Assembly (NCBI RefSeq): GCF_016767715.1
Contig: NZ_CP050145.1
Location: 248,001 to 312,000 of the forward strand
Direction: 5' to 3'
DNA: 64,000 nucleotides
Source: Mycobacteroides chelonae
GTDB taxonomy: Bacteria > Actinomycetota > Actinomycetes > Mycobacteriales > Mycobacteriaceae
Shown here piece after piece: positions 1-7,853 of the stretch; position 1 is the stretch's first letter; each line of letters opens with the position of its first letter. A program made the position numbers and the translations under genes. Below the pieces are notes generated by a model. That model was given only the letters and a program-made list of their open reading frames with translations. It was not told the DNA's origin and searched no databases.

Positions 1-182
1 CGGCGGAGTGCGTTGCGGCGGTGACGGTCTCGGTGGTCGACCCAGTGTCGACCGCCCGGGTACTCACCGGCGTGGCAGAAGGGCCGTTGACGCCACTGGC
101 GCTCGTGCTGCCCGGTGCGCGCGAAGTTGTCGAACTCACCGTCGAGTGGGCCGAGACCACGCAACTGTCACGGGTGAGTTAA
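1..182 (+). CDS. 3' end of an unidentified protein (partial)
   Basis: An open frame enters from the left edge and reads through to a TAA at 180-182, giving about 59 C-terminal residues rich in Val, Leu and Thr and ending in LSRVS. High third-position GC and no internal stops suggest genuine coding sequence. The stop overlaps the convergent aminotransferase stop (179-181) by two or three bases, a common arrangement in this window. The fragment has no motif I recognise; its alternating hydrophobic pattern would fit a beta-rich domain, but no function can be assigned. Confidence 0.6.
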   Translation, partial: AECVAAVTVSVVDPVSTARVLTGVAEGPLTPLALVLPGAREVVELTVEWAETTQLSRVS

Positions 183-1222
183 CGCCAGGAGCGCGCGAAC
201 TCCAGGAATGCGTCGTTCTCTTCGGGTGCGCCGATGGTGACTCGCACGCCGTCGGCGCCGAAGGGGCGCACGATGATTCGGGCTTCGGCGGAGGCTTGTG
301 CGAACTCCGACGAGCGACCGCCCAGCGGTAGCCACACGAAGTTGGCCTGCGATGGCGGCACCTGGTATCCCGCCTCCCGGAGTGCTTGGGTCACTCTTAT
401 GCGTTCGGCGACAACATCATTGGTCCGTGTGAGGAGTTCCTCTGCGGCGCCCAGCGAGGCCACCGCCGCAGCCTGAGCGAGGCTGGACGCGCTGAACGGC
501 ACGTACACCTTGCCCAGCGTGGTGATCACATCGGGATCGCCGATCGCGTAGCCCACCCGCAGGCCGGCCAGGCCATAGGCCTTTGAGAAGGTGCGTAACA
601 CAACAACATTGGGATGTTCGCGAACAAGGGCAATGCTGTCGGTGAAGTCTTCGCGCACATACTCGATGTATGCCTCGTCGATTGCGATGAGGATGTGGGG
701 CGGTACCGCCTCGACGAACCGGCGCAGCTCGGCGGGTGGGACCACGGTCCCGGTGGGATTATTGGGATTGCAGACGAAGATCAGCCGGGTGGCGTCCGTC
801 ACCGCGGCGGCCATGGCCGCCAGGTCGTAGGTGTGGTCGGTCAGCGGCACCTGAACGGGGGTGGCCCCGGCGACCCGCACCACTAGCGGGTAGGTCTCGA
901 AGGACCGCCAGCCGAACAGCACCTCGTCACCTACCGTGGCGGTGACCTGTACGAGCTGCTGGCACAGGCTCACCGATCCGCATCCGACCGCGATGTGTTC
1001 GGGCGGCATGTCCACGTGTTTGGCCAGGTGTGAGCGCAGCTCGGCGTAGCCGTTGTCCGGGTAACGGTTGATCTGCGCTGCTGCCTCGACGATGGCCGTG
1101 TGGACGCTGGGCAGGGGTCCGTGCACGGTCTCGTTACTGGCGAGCTTGATGGCACCGGGGACGTTGCGGCCGGGGGTGTACGCCGGCAGTTCGGTCAGCT
1201 CGGGGCGAAGTCGGGCAGGCAC
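179..1222 (-). CDS. pat: Aromatic/histidinol-phosphate aminotransferase (Pat/HisC2)
   Basis: This PLP-dependent fold-type I aminotransferase of 347 residues very likely transaminates phenylpyruvate, 4-hydroxyphenylpyruvate or histidinol phosphate in the cytoplasm. Visible landmarks are the N-terminal LASNET motif, CNPNNPTG near 151-158, the DEAY motif near 182-185 (Asp to PLP nitrogen) and the Schiff-base lysine K214 in TFSKAYGLAG. Length matches HisC2/Pat of mycobacteria (about 350 aa). The neighbouring tRNA-Ser and tRNA-Arg genes also resemble the M. tuberculosis hisC2 context. The ATG at 1222 is used because the MPARLRPEL start is typical of the family. It could act in tyrosine/phenylalanine synthesis or in histidine synthesis; the family cannot be separated by eye. 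Confidence 0.88.
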   Translation of the reverse strand: MPARLRPELTELPAYTPGRNVPGAIKLASNETVHGPLPSVHTAIVEAAAQINRYPDNGYAELRSHLAKHVDMPPEHIAVGCGSVSLCQQLVQVTATVGDEVLFGWRSFETYPLVVRVAGATPVQVPLTDHTYDLAAMAAAVTDATRLIFVCNPNNPTGTVVPPAELRRFVEAVPPHILIAIDEAYIEYVREDFTDSIALVREHPNVVVLRTFSKAYGLAGLRVGYAIGDPDVITTLGKVYVPFSASSLAQAAAVASLGAAEELLTRTNDVVAERIRVTQALREAGYQVPPSQANFVWLPLGGRSSEFAQASAEARIIVRPFGADGVRVTIGAPEENDAFLEFARSWR

Positions 1223-1354
1223 TGGAACAGACTATCTGTGCATGTTGGACTGGATGGCGACCAACGGCTTTGCCTTCCGGCCTCGCGGGCCTGTACTCTG
1301 TGCCCTCGGCGGTTCGGAATCCATTTATGGGTTCCGGTACCCTCGGGAAGTTCA

Positions 1355-1443
1355 GGAGGCGTGCCAGAGCGGCCGAATGGGACTCACTGCTAATGAGTTG
1401 TCCCCTTTACGGGGGACCGGAGGTTCAAATCCTCTCGCCTCCG
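1355..1443 (+). tRNA. tRNA-Ser(GCT)
   Basis: An 89-nt class II tRNA. The acceptor arms GGAGGCG (1355-1361) and CGCCTCC (1436-1442) pair perfectly. The anticodon stem ACTCA/TGAGT encloses loop CTGCTAA with anticodon GCT at 1389-1391. A long variable arm (CCCCTTTACGGGG type) and the T-loop GGTTCAAATCC follow. No CCA is encoded. Confidence 0.95.
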
Positions 1444-1491
1444 CGTCGGTCTGCAGGCCAAACCTGTTGACCTGCAACAATTGAATAGCAC

Positions 1492-1567
1492 GCGCCCGTA
1501 GCTCAACGGATAGAGCATCTGACTACGGATCAGAAGGTTAGGGGTTCGAATCCCTTCGGGCGCACCA
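1492..1567 (+). tRNA. tRNA-Arg(ACG)
   Basis: A 76-nt tRNA with acceptor arm GCGCCCG/CGGGCGC, anticodon stem TCTGA/TCAGA, loop CTACGGA (anticodon ACG at 1525-1527), T-arm AGGGGTTCGAATCCCTT and an encoded CCA. Its 3' 38 bases are repeated at 4067-4104, so it serves as the integration site of the following small island and remains intact. Confidence 0.96.
1530..1567 (+). other. Left attachment core (tRNA-Arg 3' end)
   Basis: The anticodon-stem 3' strand through CCA of tRNA-Arg is identical, base for base over 38 bp, to 4067-4104. Identity stops at once on the left side (A at 1529 versus G at 4066). This is the classical att geometry of elements that integrate in tRNA genes and restore the tRNA 3' end. 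Confidence 0.85.
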
Positions 1568-1801
1568 TTTATCAAGGAACGCGTATCGATCAAGCGGGCC
1601 ATGTCGCTCATAGTCCGCCACTTTCAGGCCTACTTCCTGGTGCTGCTCAGTGGCGTCCCGTGCATCCGGGCGTGGGTCTGCCGCTGTAGGTGGTGAGGCC
1701 CCGGGTCGTCGGCCAGTCGGAGTCCTCGTATCACTACGAGCGCAGTGTTAGGCTGCCTGGCAATCGGGTGATGTACGTCACCAAGTCGGAGGGGAGCCGA
1801 T

Positions 1802-2113
1802 ATGTCGGGAGTTCTGGGGGTACCACCGGAGCAGATGCACCAGTCAGCTGCCAAGCTGCACGAGATCGCACGGAATCTGAAAGACCAGCACGAGCAAGCC
1901 CATGGTGCCGTGTCGGACTTACTCGCCGGGTTTGGGGAGAGCCAGTCTCGAGCGGCACTGGCAGCGCGGCTGGAGCAGTGGGAAGAGGAGACCCGCTCTC
2001 ATCACCAGCACCTGACGACCCATGCGGAGAATCACGTCCGCATCGCTAACAAGTTCGTCGACGCCGACAACCTCGACGCCCAGGCCACAGGTGAGATCGT
2101 AGGCAAGCAGTGA
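1802..2113 (+). CDS. WXG100/EspC-like small ESX-substrate protein
   Basis: A 103-residue helical protein with two predicted amphipathic helices separated near residue 45 by LLAGFGESQ, where WXG100 proteins carry their turn. The Trp is replaced (GFG instead of WxG). Length, lack of signal peptide and position directly before a larger WXG-containing gene match heterodimer partners of type VII secretion substrates (EspC-like or DUF2580-like families). The downstream gene starts inside its 3' end (overlap of 4 nt), so the pair is translationally coupled. The ATG at 1802 has GGAGGGGAGCC upstream. The specific family assignment is by pattern only; no ESX core genes are in the window. Confidence 0.65.
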   Translation: MSGVLGVPPEQMHQSAAKLHEIARNLKDQHEQAHGAVSDLLAGFGESQSRAALAARLEQWEEETRSHHQHLTTHAENHVRIANKFVDADNLDAQATGEIVGKQ

Positions 2114-3204
2114 TCTCGCTGGAGCTGATGTTGCGTGCTCCGCAGATGTATCAAGAGGTAGCCGAGGCTGCCCGCCTGCGGGTGAAGGGAACAGCCAACG
2201 CAGCCGAAGAAGCCGATGCGGTAAGCAAACTGTCGGAATGGGAGGGGGTGAGCGCCGAGGCTGCCACCACCTATACCAAGCGAACGGTATCGATATTCGA
2301 GCAGTCGAAAGCTGCCGATCTGGGCCTCGCTCAGATGGCCGAAGTCGCGCTACAAAGCGCCACTAAGAGCGCCCAAGACATCAAGGCAATGCTCGAGAAG
2401 GCCGATGCATACCCTGCGGTAGAGGTGAACCTCTCGACCAACGAAGTTAAGCCCGCAGACATGTCCAACATGCATAAGGAAGCTCTTGACCGGGCATGGC
2501 GGAAGTACCAAGACATAAAGGATGAGGTGAAGCGGATACTTGAGGCCGGCCGAGCGACCGATATGCAATTTGCGTCCGGCATGCCAGAGGGAGGTTTCAG
2601 GAGCCCCGACGAGATCAAGGACTATCCGATACCTGATTCGCTGAAACCCCCTGTGCCTCCTGGAAAATCAGATAACTCCGGCCATTGGGTGTTTAGTCAG
2701 AACCACACGGGCGATCTGTCAGAGGCTCCCAGTGCCACGGGGTTCCATCCATTCGGGCCGGGTAGTGTCAACGGATTTGATAAGCCCCCCACCGTGGGTA
2801 CCGATTGGTTCACCTCCAACAAGCCGTGGGTACAGGACTCATCGAAGCCACCCACAGTGCTTGAAGAGTCCTACGACGTCCGTCTTGTGGGACATGACTA
2901 CACGGACATACGGAAGGTGATCCCCGTCGACGGCCACTATGTGACGGCGCAGTGGGTAGACAATGTCTACGACATGCGACACAACTACAGGCCAGTAGTC
3001 GATGGCTTCGAACCGTTCACTCAAACAGATTTCGGCGAATGGAAGCGCACCTCAATGACTGAGATAACCGATCTATCTAAGAGGTTCCCAACCGAGACGT
3101 TCCGGTATCCCATCGCGCAGCCGTGGCGGTTCCCTGAATACAACGGAATGCCCAGTGGGGGCGTAGTTGAACTGGCAAACGGAGCCGTAAAGAAGGTCTA
3201 TTAG
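2110..3204 (+). CDS. WXG-domain protein with unknown C-terminal domain (putative ESX effector)
   Basis: This 364-residue protein begins with a roughly 110-residue helical region containing a W-E-G motif at about residues 44-46, the hallmark turn of WXG100-like N-terminal domains. A Pro-rich linker (about 160-250) follows, then a compact C-terminal region rich in Trp, Tyr and Asp (about 255-364) that I do not recognise. The layout, a secretion-type helical head plus linker plus variable tail, is that of polymorphic toxins or LXG/ESX effectors, but no catalytic motif is visible. It is coupled to the 103-aa partner (GTGATC start at 2110 overlapping TGA) and followed at 3204 by a membrane-anchored protein. 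Base composition is lower in GC than in neighbouring genes, which supports transfer. Confidence 0.6.
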   Translation: MISLELMLRAPQMYQEVAEAARLRVKGTANAAEEADAVSKLSEWEGVSAEAATTYTKRTVSIFEQSKAADLGLAQMAEVALQSATKSAQDIKAMLEKADAYPAVEVNLSTNEVKPADMSNMHKEALDRAWRKYQDIKDEVKRILEAGRATDMQFASGMPEGGFRSPDEIKDYPIPDSLKPPVPPGKSDNSGHWVFSQNHTGDLSEAPSATGFHPFGPGSVNGFDKPPTVGTDWFTSNKPWVQDSSKPPTVLEESYDVRLVGHDYTDIRKVIPVDGHYVTAQWVDNVYDMRHNYRPVVDGFEPFTQTDFGEWKRTSMTEITDLSKRFPTETFRYPIAQPWRFPEYNGMPSGGVVELANGAVKKVY

Positions 3205-3704
3205 TGTCGCGCAGGAGTGTTCTGATAAGTGTCTCAGCTGTCATCGCCGTAGCGGCTTTGGTGCTGGGCGGAGTGTACTTGCTGCGGTGGGCGCCGTCCG
3301 CGCCAGACGTGAGCTGTCAGACCGTTGGGGAACTGCTCAGGTATTCCGACGATGAGATGGTACGCATTCAAAAGCACAACGAAGAGGTGGCCGAGACACG
3401 AGACGCTGACCGACAAGACGAAGCGATCCCGATGTATCAGAAATGGGCTGCCACCCTTAGGGATTACGCCGAGAAGATCTCCGACCCGGAGGTCAAAGGT
3501 ACTGCGGTGCAAATGGCCGACGCAGCCGACGAGGTTACCGAGCGGGAGATTCAATTTCTGGGGAAACCGGTGGCAGGGCAGACCCGAGAGCAGCATCTGA
3601 AAGAGTCGACGGACAACATTGTGGCGGCCGTCCGCAAGGTCAAAGATGCCGAGGCCAAGCTGCGAATCAGGTGCCCGGTCGGATCCTCCGACACCAAACT
3701 CTAG
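3204..3704 (+). CDS. Membrane-anchored protein of the island cassette
   Basis: A 166-residue protein with one N-terminal hydrophobic segment (about residues 6-28), then a soluble, charged, mostly helical domain containing one Cys near residue 38 and a second near residue 156 that could form a disulphide outside the membrane. No lipobox is evident. The GTG start at 3204 shares its G with the preceding TAG stop, so it belongs to the same operon. In the second cassette of this window (7854-10551) the third gene is likewise an envelope-anchored protein, which suggests an immunity or partner role. No function is established. The stop overlaps the convergent 3701-3907 gene at CTAG. Confidence 0.6.
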   Translation: MSRRSVLISVSAVIAVAALVLGGVYLLRWAPSAPDVSCQTVGELLRYSDDEMVRIQKHNEEVAETRDADRQDEAIPMYQKWAATLRDYAEKISDPEVKGTAVQMADAADEVTEREIQFLGKPVAGQTREQHLKESTDNIVAAVRKVKDAEAKLRIRCPVGSSDTKL

Positions 3705-3907
3705 CGTCGTTCCTCGATGGGATTACCGTCCTCATCGACCGGCCACGGTGGACGCGGGGTGGCAGGCATTTCTGGTGCGCCACCGTACAAATACGGATGC
3801 GGCATGTCGGGGTTTTTCCACGCGGGACGGACGTTGCGAGTCTTGTACATCACGAACATCCCCACGCCGAAGATGAGCAATCCGACCAGCGTTAGCAGGG
3901 GGGCCAT
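3701..3907 (-). CDS. Small membrane protein
   Basis: A 68-residue protein with an N-terminal transmembrane segment (about residues 3-22, LLTLVGLLIFGVGMFVMY) and a Pro-rich, acidic C-terminal tail. The start at 3907 is the only plausible ATG. Convergent to the island operon with a 4-nt stop overlap, and inside the tRNA-Arg repeat boundaries. I do not recognise a family; coding likelihood rests on the clean hydrophobic segment and codon bias. Confidence 0.5.
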   Translation of the reverse strand: MAPLLTLVGLLIFGVGMFVMYKTRNVRPAWKNPDMPHPYLYGGAPEMPATPRPPWPVDEDGNPIEERR

Positions 3908-4066
3908 GGATCCAGGGTATATGACCTAGGGCGCTACATTCCTGATTCAAACGCACGCGAGCCCAGGTGTGCGGTTATGAATAGCAGCGGTGGTAATTCG
4001 ATGGAAAGTCATGTGCGACAACGTCGCTAGCGTACTCTGGAGAACCCAGGCAAACGCACGAGTATG

Positions 4067-4104
4067 TCAGAAGGTTAGGGGTTCGAATCCCTTCGGGCGC
4101 ACCA
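4067..4104 (+). other. Right attachment core (tRNA-Arg 3' duplicate)
   Basis: A 38-bp perfect copy of tRNA-Arg positions 1530-1567, including the T-arm, 3' acceptor strand and CCA. There is no matching 5' half, so it is not a functional tRNA. It marks the distal end of the small island; the next gene (4133) starts 28 bases later. Confidence 0.85.
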
Positions 4105-4132
4105 GGACTTCTTCACGAGTGAGTGAGAAGCA

Positions 4133-4564
4133 ATGACACAGATTCAGCGATATTTCCCGCACCCACCCCATGAGGTGTGGTCGGCTCTCGTCGATCCGGC
4201 TTCGTGGTGGGGCAAGCCTGATGCCCCACCGGTCGATGTCACCGTGGGGAGCGCTTTCACGATGACGACCGTTCCCGTGGTGGGCACGCGGTTCAACGGC
4301 GTATTCGAGGTTGAGTTTCTCGACGCCGTTCCCTACGAGCATTTGACCTTGGGTCTGCTAGCCCACGCGTCTACAGGCCAGTCGGCGCGATGGACACGTC
4401 ATGTGGCCTTTCGCGAGCACGAGGGCGGCACTCTGTTGACGGTGACGAATAGGGGCGTCAATCTCGACGACGTCGATGAACGGATTCTGCTCCGGGTCGT
4501 CAAAGAGATTCAGGCGACCGAGTTGTACGGCATCGCCAAATTGTTGGACCAGCCGCGCCCGTGA
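4133..4564 (+). CDS. SRPBCC (START-like) family protein
   Basis: A 143-residue protein opening with QRYFPHPPHEVWSALVDPASWW, the usual first strand and helix of the SRPBCC/AHSA1 fold, and ending in a long C-terminal helix. Such proteins bind hydrophobic ligands in a deep cavity; no enzymatic residues can be named. It lies just outside the island boundary and seems to be its own unit; the ATG at 4133 follows GAGAAGCA. Unrelated in detail to the two other SRPBCC genes in this window (27760 and 42766). Confidence 0.75.
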   Translation: MTQIQRYFPHPPHEVWSALVDPASWWGKPDAPPVDVTVGSAFTMTTVPVVGTRFNGVFEVEFLDAVPYEHLTLGLLAHASTGQSARWTRHVAFREHEGGTLLTVTNRGVNLDDVDERILLRVVKEIQATELYGIAKLLDQPRP

Positions 4565-4632
4565 TCCGGAGAGAGTGCATGGGTTCGCTGCGCCTTGCGA
4601 GACGGCGTTACCTGCGTCGATAGACTTCCGGC

Positions 4633-5130
4633 ATGACAGCGGCGCGTACGACGGAGTCGGCTACGTTCGGCGCGTGCCTTCGCGATCAGTTCCATGTGTT
4701 CCTCGATGAGCACAGGTCCTTGCTCCACGATTGTCTCGACGGTTTGACTGAGGAGGAGGCCCGGTGCTCGCTGGTTCCTTCCCGCACCACGCTCCTGGGT
4801 TTGGTCAAGCATGTGACGTTTGTGGAGGAGGTGTGGTTCAACGAGGCGGTCACATGTCGCTCCCGCGCTGATCTGAGACTTCCATCGACCCCCGACGAGT
4901 CGTTCCTTCTGGAACCCGCAGATGACATCTCGTCTGTACAGCGCCGATACCGCGAGGTTTGTGCCGCATCGAGGCAACGGGTTGCTCCACTTGCATTGGA
5001 CGATCTGGTCATGGGGAACAGACGCGGTCCATTGCCCCTGCGCTGGGTGTACTTGCACGTGCTTAGGGAGTTGGCACAGCATTGCGGCCACGCTGACATC
5101 TTGCGAGAGCAGGTCATCGCGCAGCGGTAG
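4633..5130 (+). CDS. DinB/DUF664 family protein (putative mycothiol-dependent enzyme)
   Basis: A 165-residue four-helix-bundle protein of the DinB/DUF664 superfamily. The three metal-ligand histidines expected of this fold can be placed: one in GLVKHVTFVEE (about residue 58) and two in ELAQHCGHADILRE (about residues 150-154). Actinobacterial members include mycothiol S-transferases and maleylpyruvate isomerases, so thiol-dependent detoxification is a reasonable but unproven guess. Cytoplasmic, no signal peptide. Monocistronic: it follows the SRPBCC gene by 68 nt and is convergent with the TetR gene. Confidence 0.75.
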   Translation: MTAARTTESATFGACLRDQFHVFLDEHRSLLHDCLDGLTEEEARCSLVPSRTTLLGLVKHVTFVEEVWFNEAVTCRSRADLRLPSTPDESFLLEPADDISSVQRRYREVCAASRQRVAPLALDDLVMGNRRGPLPLRWVYLHVLRELAQHCGHADILREQVIAQR

Positions 5131-5174
5131 TCCGGTCCGCCGAACTGCATGGTGTCTGCGCCACGCGACCCGTG

Positions 5175-5780
5175 CTAGGCCCTGGGTGTCGATAGCCCGC
5201 CGCGCAGCTGGCGGAAGCCCTGTCGGACAAGCTCTTCGGGTTCTCCCTGTAGTCCAGCGTCGGTGCTTGCCAACTGGATGATCGTGGAAAGCACCGCGTA
5301 GGCGGCATTGCAGACCAGGCGCGGGTACAGGTCGAGGTCTCGGTCCAGGCCGGTACGCCGTGCGACTTCGGAAAGCACGGAGCCGTCTTCATTGCTCGGT
5401 TCTGCCGCGGCATGGGCGGCCAATCCCGGGCTCAGCTTGGCAAGGCGCGTGACTGCGACAACGGTATCTACGGCCTCGGACGTGACCAGGCCCAGCATGG
5501 TTGCCTCGAGTGAATCGATGATCGGTTCATCGTCGGGGCGTGAGCACAGCAGCTCCACTCCCGTGTCCCCGTATTGGCGCATCAAAAACAGTACGGCGTC
5601 TTCCTTGCTGGTGAAGTAGTTGCGGAACGTGCGGGACGAGACGCGCACCGCGTCGGCGATCTCGTCGACGGTGACGGCGGCGAGATCCCCGCGTTCCAGC
5701 GCCAGCTCCAGTGCGGCGCGACTCAACGCCAGCTTGGTCTCGGATTTCTTCTGCTCGCGCAGGCCATTGGGCGGTGGCAT
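5175..5780 (-). CDS. TetR/AcrR family regulator
   Basis: A 201-residue TetR repressor. The N-terminal HTH is clear: a first helix with LALSRAALELALERG, then VTVDEIADAVRVSSRTFRNYFTSK, with FRNYF in place of the usual FYRHF. I start it at the ATG at 5780 (MPPPNGLREQ) rather than at the far upstream codon (5906), because family members begin 10-20 residues before the first helix and the upstream stretch would cross the palindromic operator candidate at 5800-5821. Divergent from the small secreted protein (5894) and the GMC oxidoreductase (6196), which are likely targets. The ligand is unknown. Confidence 0.85.
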   Translation of the reverse strand: MPPPNGLREQKKSETKLALSRAALELALERGDLAAVTVDEIADAVRVSSRTFRNYFTSKEDAVLFLMRQYGDTGVELLCSRPDDEPIIDSLEATMLGLVTSEAVDTVVAVTRLAKLSPGLAAHAAAEPSNEDGSVLSEVARRTGLDRDLDLYPRLVCNAAYAVLSTIIQLASTDAGLQGEPEELVRQGFRQLRGGLSTPRA

Positions 5781-5799
5781 GTGGCCATCGTAACAAACC

Positions 5800-5821
5800 T
5801 TCCTTTTTAGGAAACTTTTCC
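5800..5821. promoter_or_regulatory. Overlapping palindromes, candidate TetR operator
   Basis: Two interlocked inverted repeats sit 20-41 bases upstream of the TetR start: TTCCTTTTTAGGAA (5800-5813) and GGAAACTTTTCC (5810-5821). An A+T-rich palindromic patch in a GC-rich divergent intergenic region, adjacent to a TetR gene, fits an autoregulatory operator. Binding is inferred. Confidence 0.5.
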
Positions 5822-5893
5822 AAAAACGGAAGCGTTCTACGGGTATGTCCGGCATCGCGGTGAGGCCGGGGGCACGAAGAAGAGGCGATTGAC

Positions 5894-6118
5894 ATGAGGA
5901 AAGCACTGGCTTCCCTGGGCATCGCCGCCGTACTGGCGGCCGGGGGCATTGCCCTTGCCGGTCCCGCTGCGGCGGCGCCCTGCGGCAAGGTTGTGGTGTG
6001 GGGTAACGGCGGCGGCGTGTGCGAATCCGACTTCGCGCCCGATGGCAGCTTCACTCGATGCGACACCGTGTACGTGCTCGGCATCGGGGGCACGAACTGC
6101 TATCGGGTGTACCCATAG
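5894..6118 (+). CDS. Small secreted cysteine-containing protein
   Basis: A 74-residue preprotein with a classical Sec signal (RK at residues 2-3, hydrophobic core to about 22, AAAA cleavage region near 25-28) leaving a mature peptide of about 46 residues. The mature part has four cysteines (in APCGK, GVCES, RCDT and NCYRV), likely two disulphides, and is Gly-rich. Small secreted proteins of this form are frequent in mycobacteria with unknown roles. Start ATG 5894 has GAAGAAGAGG upstream. Divergent from the TetR gene. Confidence 0.7.
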   Translation: MRKALASLGIAAVLAAGGIALAGPAAAAPCGKVVVWGNGGGVCESDFAPDGSFTRCDTVYVLGIGGTNCYRVYP

Positions 6119-6195
6119 GCGCGCAAGGGTGGCACCTGGGACGTCCCGTACCAGAAGCTTCCCGGCACGGTGTCCAGTCCGCTAGCGTCGCCACC

Positions 6196-7785
6196 ATGGT
6201 TGAGGACCTGACAGCTGACTACGTCATCGTGGGCGCCGGATCGGCGGGGGCTCCGCTGGCCACCCGGCTCGCCGAACGCACCAACGACCAGGTGCTGGTT
6301 CTGGAGGCGGGGCCCAAGGACAAGGACATGGGAATCCACATTCCCGCCGCGTTCTCGAAGCTGTTCCGCAGCGATGTCGACTGGGACTACCTCACCGAAC
6401 CACAACCGCAGCTGAACAACCGCCAGATCTATTGGCCGCGAGGCAAAACGCTGGGCGGCTCGTCGTCCATGAACGCGATGATGTGGGTCCGTGGATTCGC
6501 GGCCGACTACGACGACTGGGCGGCGGTGGCCGGTGATCAGTGGTCGTTCGCGAACGTCGCCCCCTACTTCAAGCGCATCGAGACGGTGGAGGGCGCGACC
6601 GAAAGCGACGAGGGCACCGAGGGCGCGCTGAAGATCTCCAAACAGCGCAGCCCCCGCTCCAGCACCGCGGCGTGGCTGGAGGCCGTCAAGGAAGCCGGAT
6701 TCGATGTCGAGCGGGCCAATACTCCTGAACCCAAGGGTTTCTCGGAGACCATGGTGTGCCAGAGCGGCGGACGCCGGTGGAGCACCGCGGACGGCTACCT
6801 CAGGCCGGGCCTGCGGCGCCGGAACCTGAACGTGGTTACCGAGGCCCAGGTGCGCCGGGTGCTGTTCGACGGCACCAGAGCCATCGGTGTGGAGTACGTG
6901 CGCGACGGCATCACACACACCGTGCGCGCGCGGCGCGAGGTGATCTTGAGCGGCGGCGCCATCAATTCTCCTCAGCTGCTGATGCTTTCGGGTATCGGTG
7001 ATGCCAAGCACCTTGGTGAGTTGGGAATCCCGATCGTGCACGACGCCCCGCAGGTGGGCCAGAATCTGCTCGACCACCTGTGCTGCCCGGTGGGTTACGC
7101 GGTCGAGGCCGACTCGCTGTACAGCGCGGAAAAGCCGCTACAGCTCGCCAACTACTTCCTGCGCCATCGCGGCATGCTCACCTCGAATGTCGGCGAGGCC
7201 TACGGATTCCTGCGCAGCCGGGCCGATCTCGCACTACCCGACCTGGAGCTGATCTTCGCCCCCGCACCTTTCTTCGATGAAGGCCTCGGGGAGGCCACCG
7301 AGCACGCCATCGTGATGGGCCCGATCCTGCTCAAGCCGGAGAGCAGCGGTGAGATCACGCTGACCTCGCCCGATCCGCTGGCCAAGCCGCGCATCGACCC
7401 GCGTTACCTCAGTGACAGCGCCGGACAGGACCGAGCCGCGATGATGTTCGGGCTGCGGACCACCGCCCGTATCGCCGAGACGCCGTCGATGCGGGCGATA
7501 CTCGGCAAGATCCTGCGGCCGAGGAATCCCAGCGACAATCTGGAGGAGACGCTCGTCGCCGCGCTGCAGAGCAACTCACACACCCTCTATCACCCCGTGG
7601 CTACCTGCCGGATGGGTGCGGACGAGGCCAGCGTGGTTGCTCCGGATCTCACGGTGCGCGGTGTGCAGGGACTTCGGGTGGTCGACGCCTCGGTGATCCC
7701 GAGCCTCATCCGTGGTCACACGCACGCTCCGTCGGTGTTGCTCGGTGAGAAAGCTGCCGATTTAATTCTTTCTCCACAAGCATGA
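6196..7785 (+). CDS. GMC-family FAD oxidoreductase
   Basis: A 529-residue glucose-methanol-choline oxidoreductase that oxidises an alcohol substrate with FAD. It has the N-terminal Rossmann motif DYVIVGAGSAGAPLATRL, the GMC signature GGSSSMNAMMWVRG (about 85-98), the second signature LSGGAINSPQLLMLSG, and the C-terminal active-site HPVATCRMG. Where choline dehydrogenases have GNTNAP, this protein reads RGHTHAP, so the second catalytic position is His rather than Asn, as in glucose or aryl-alcohol oxidases. The ATG at 6196 (MVEDLTADY) is used; the longer upstream frame overlaps the small secreted gene. The substrate cannot be deduced. It may be controlled by the nearby TetR. Confidence 0.88.
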   Translation: MVEDLTADYVIVGAGSAGAPLATRLAERTNDQVLVLEAGPKDKDMGIHIPAAFSKLFRSDVDWDYLTEPQPQLNNRQIYWPRGKTLGGSSSMNAMMWVRGFAADYDDWAAVAGDQWSFANVAPYFKRIETVEGATESDEGTEGALKISKQRSPRSSTAAWLEAVKEAGFDVERANTPEPKGFSETMVCQSGGRRWSTADGYLRPGLRRRNLNVVTEAQVRRVLFDGTRAIGVEYVRDGITHTVRARREVILSGGAINSPQLLMLSGIGDAKHLGELGIPIVHDAPQVGQNLLDHLCCPVGYAVEADSLYSAEKPLQLANYFLRHRGMLTSNVGEAYGFLRSRADLALPDLELIFAPAPFFDEGLGEATEHAIVMGPILLKPESSGEITLTSPDPLAKPRIDPRYLSDSAGQDRAAMMFGLRTTARIAETPSMRAILGKILRPRNPSDNLEETLVAALQSNSHTLYHPVATCRMGADEASVVAPDLTVRGVQGLRVVDASVIPSLIRGHTHAPSVLLGEKAADLILSPQA

Positions 7786-7853
7786 AACCGATCCGCGTCT
7801 CCGAACGTCTGACTGGATAGAGTCAGCAGTTGAGGAGTTAGCGGAGGGAAATC

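Larger units (their letters stand above)
1568..4104 (+). mobile_element. 2.5-kb tRNA-Arg-integrated mini-island without integrase
   Basis: The segment between the two 38-bp tRNA-Arg repeats carries four genes: a WXG100-like small protein, a 364-aa WXG-type protein, a membrane-anchored protein and a convergent small membrane protein. Base use is atypical: counted lines 2401-2460 and 2461-2520 have 35/60 and 29/60 G+C, well below the surrounding genes. No recombinase, excisionase or replication gene is present, so the segment is either a deletion remnant of a larger element or a passenger mobilised in trans. That it is an island is inferred from the repeat and composition. Confidence 0.75.

Noticed and set aside
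4067..4104. Second tRNA-Arg gene
   Set aside because: Only the 3' half is present; the D-arm and anticodon loop are missing.
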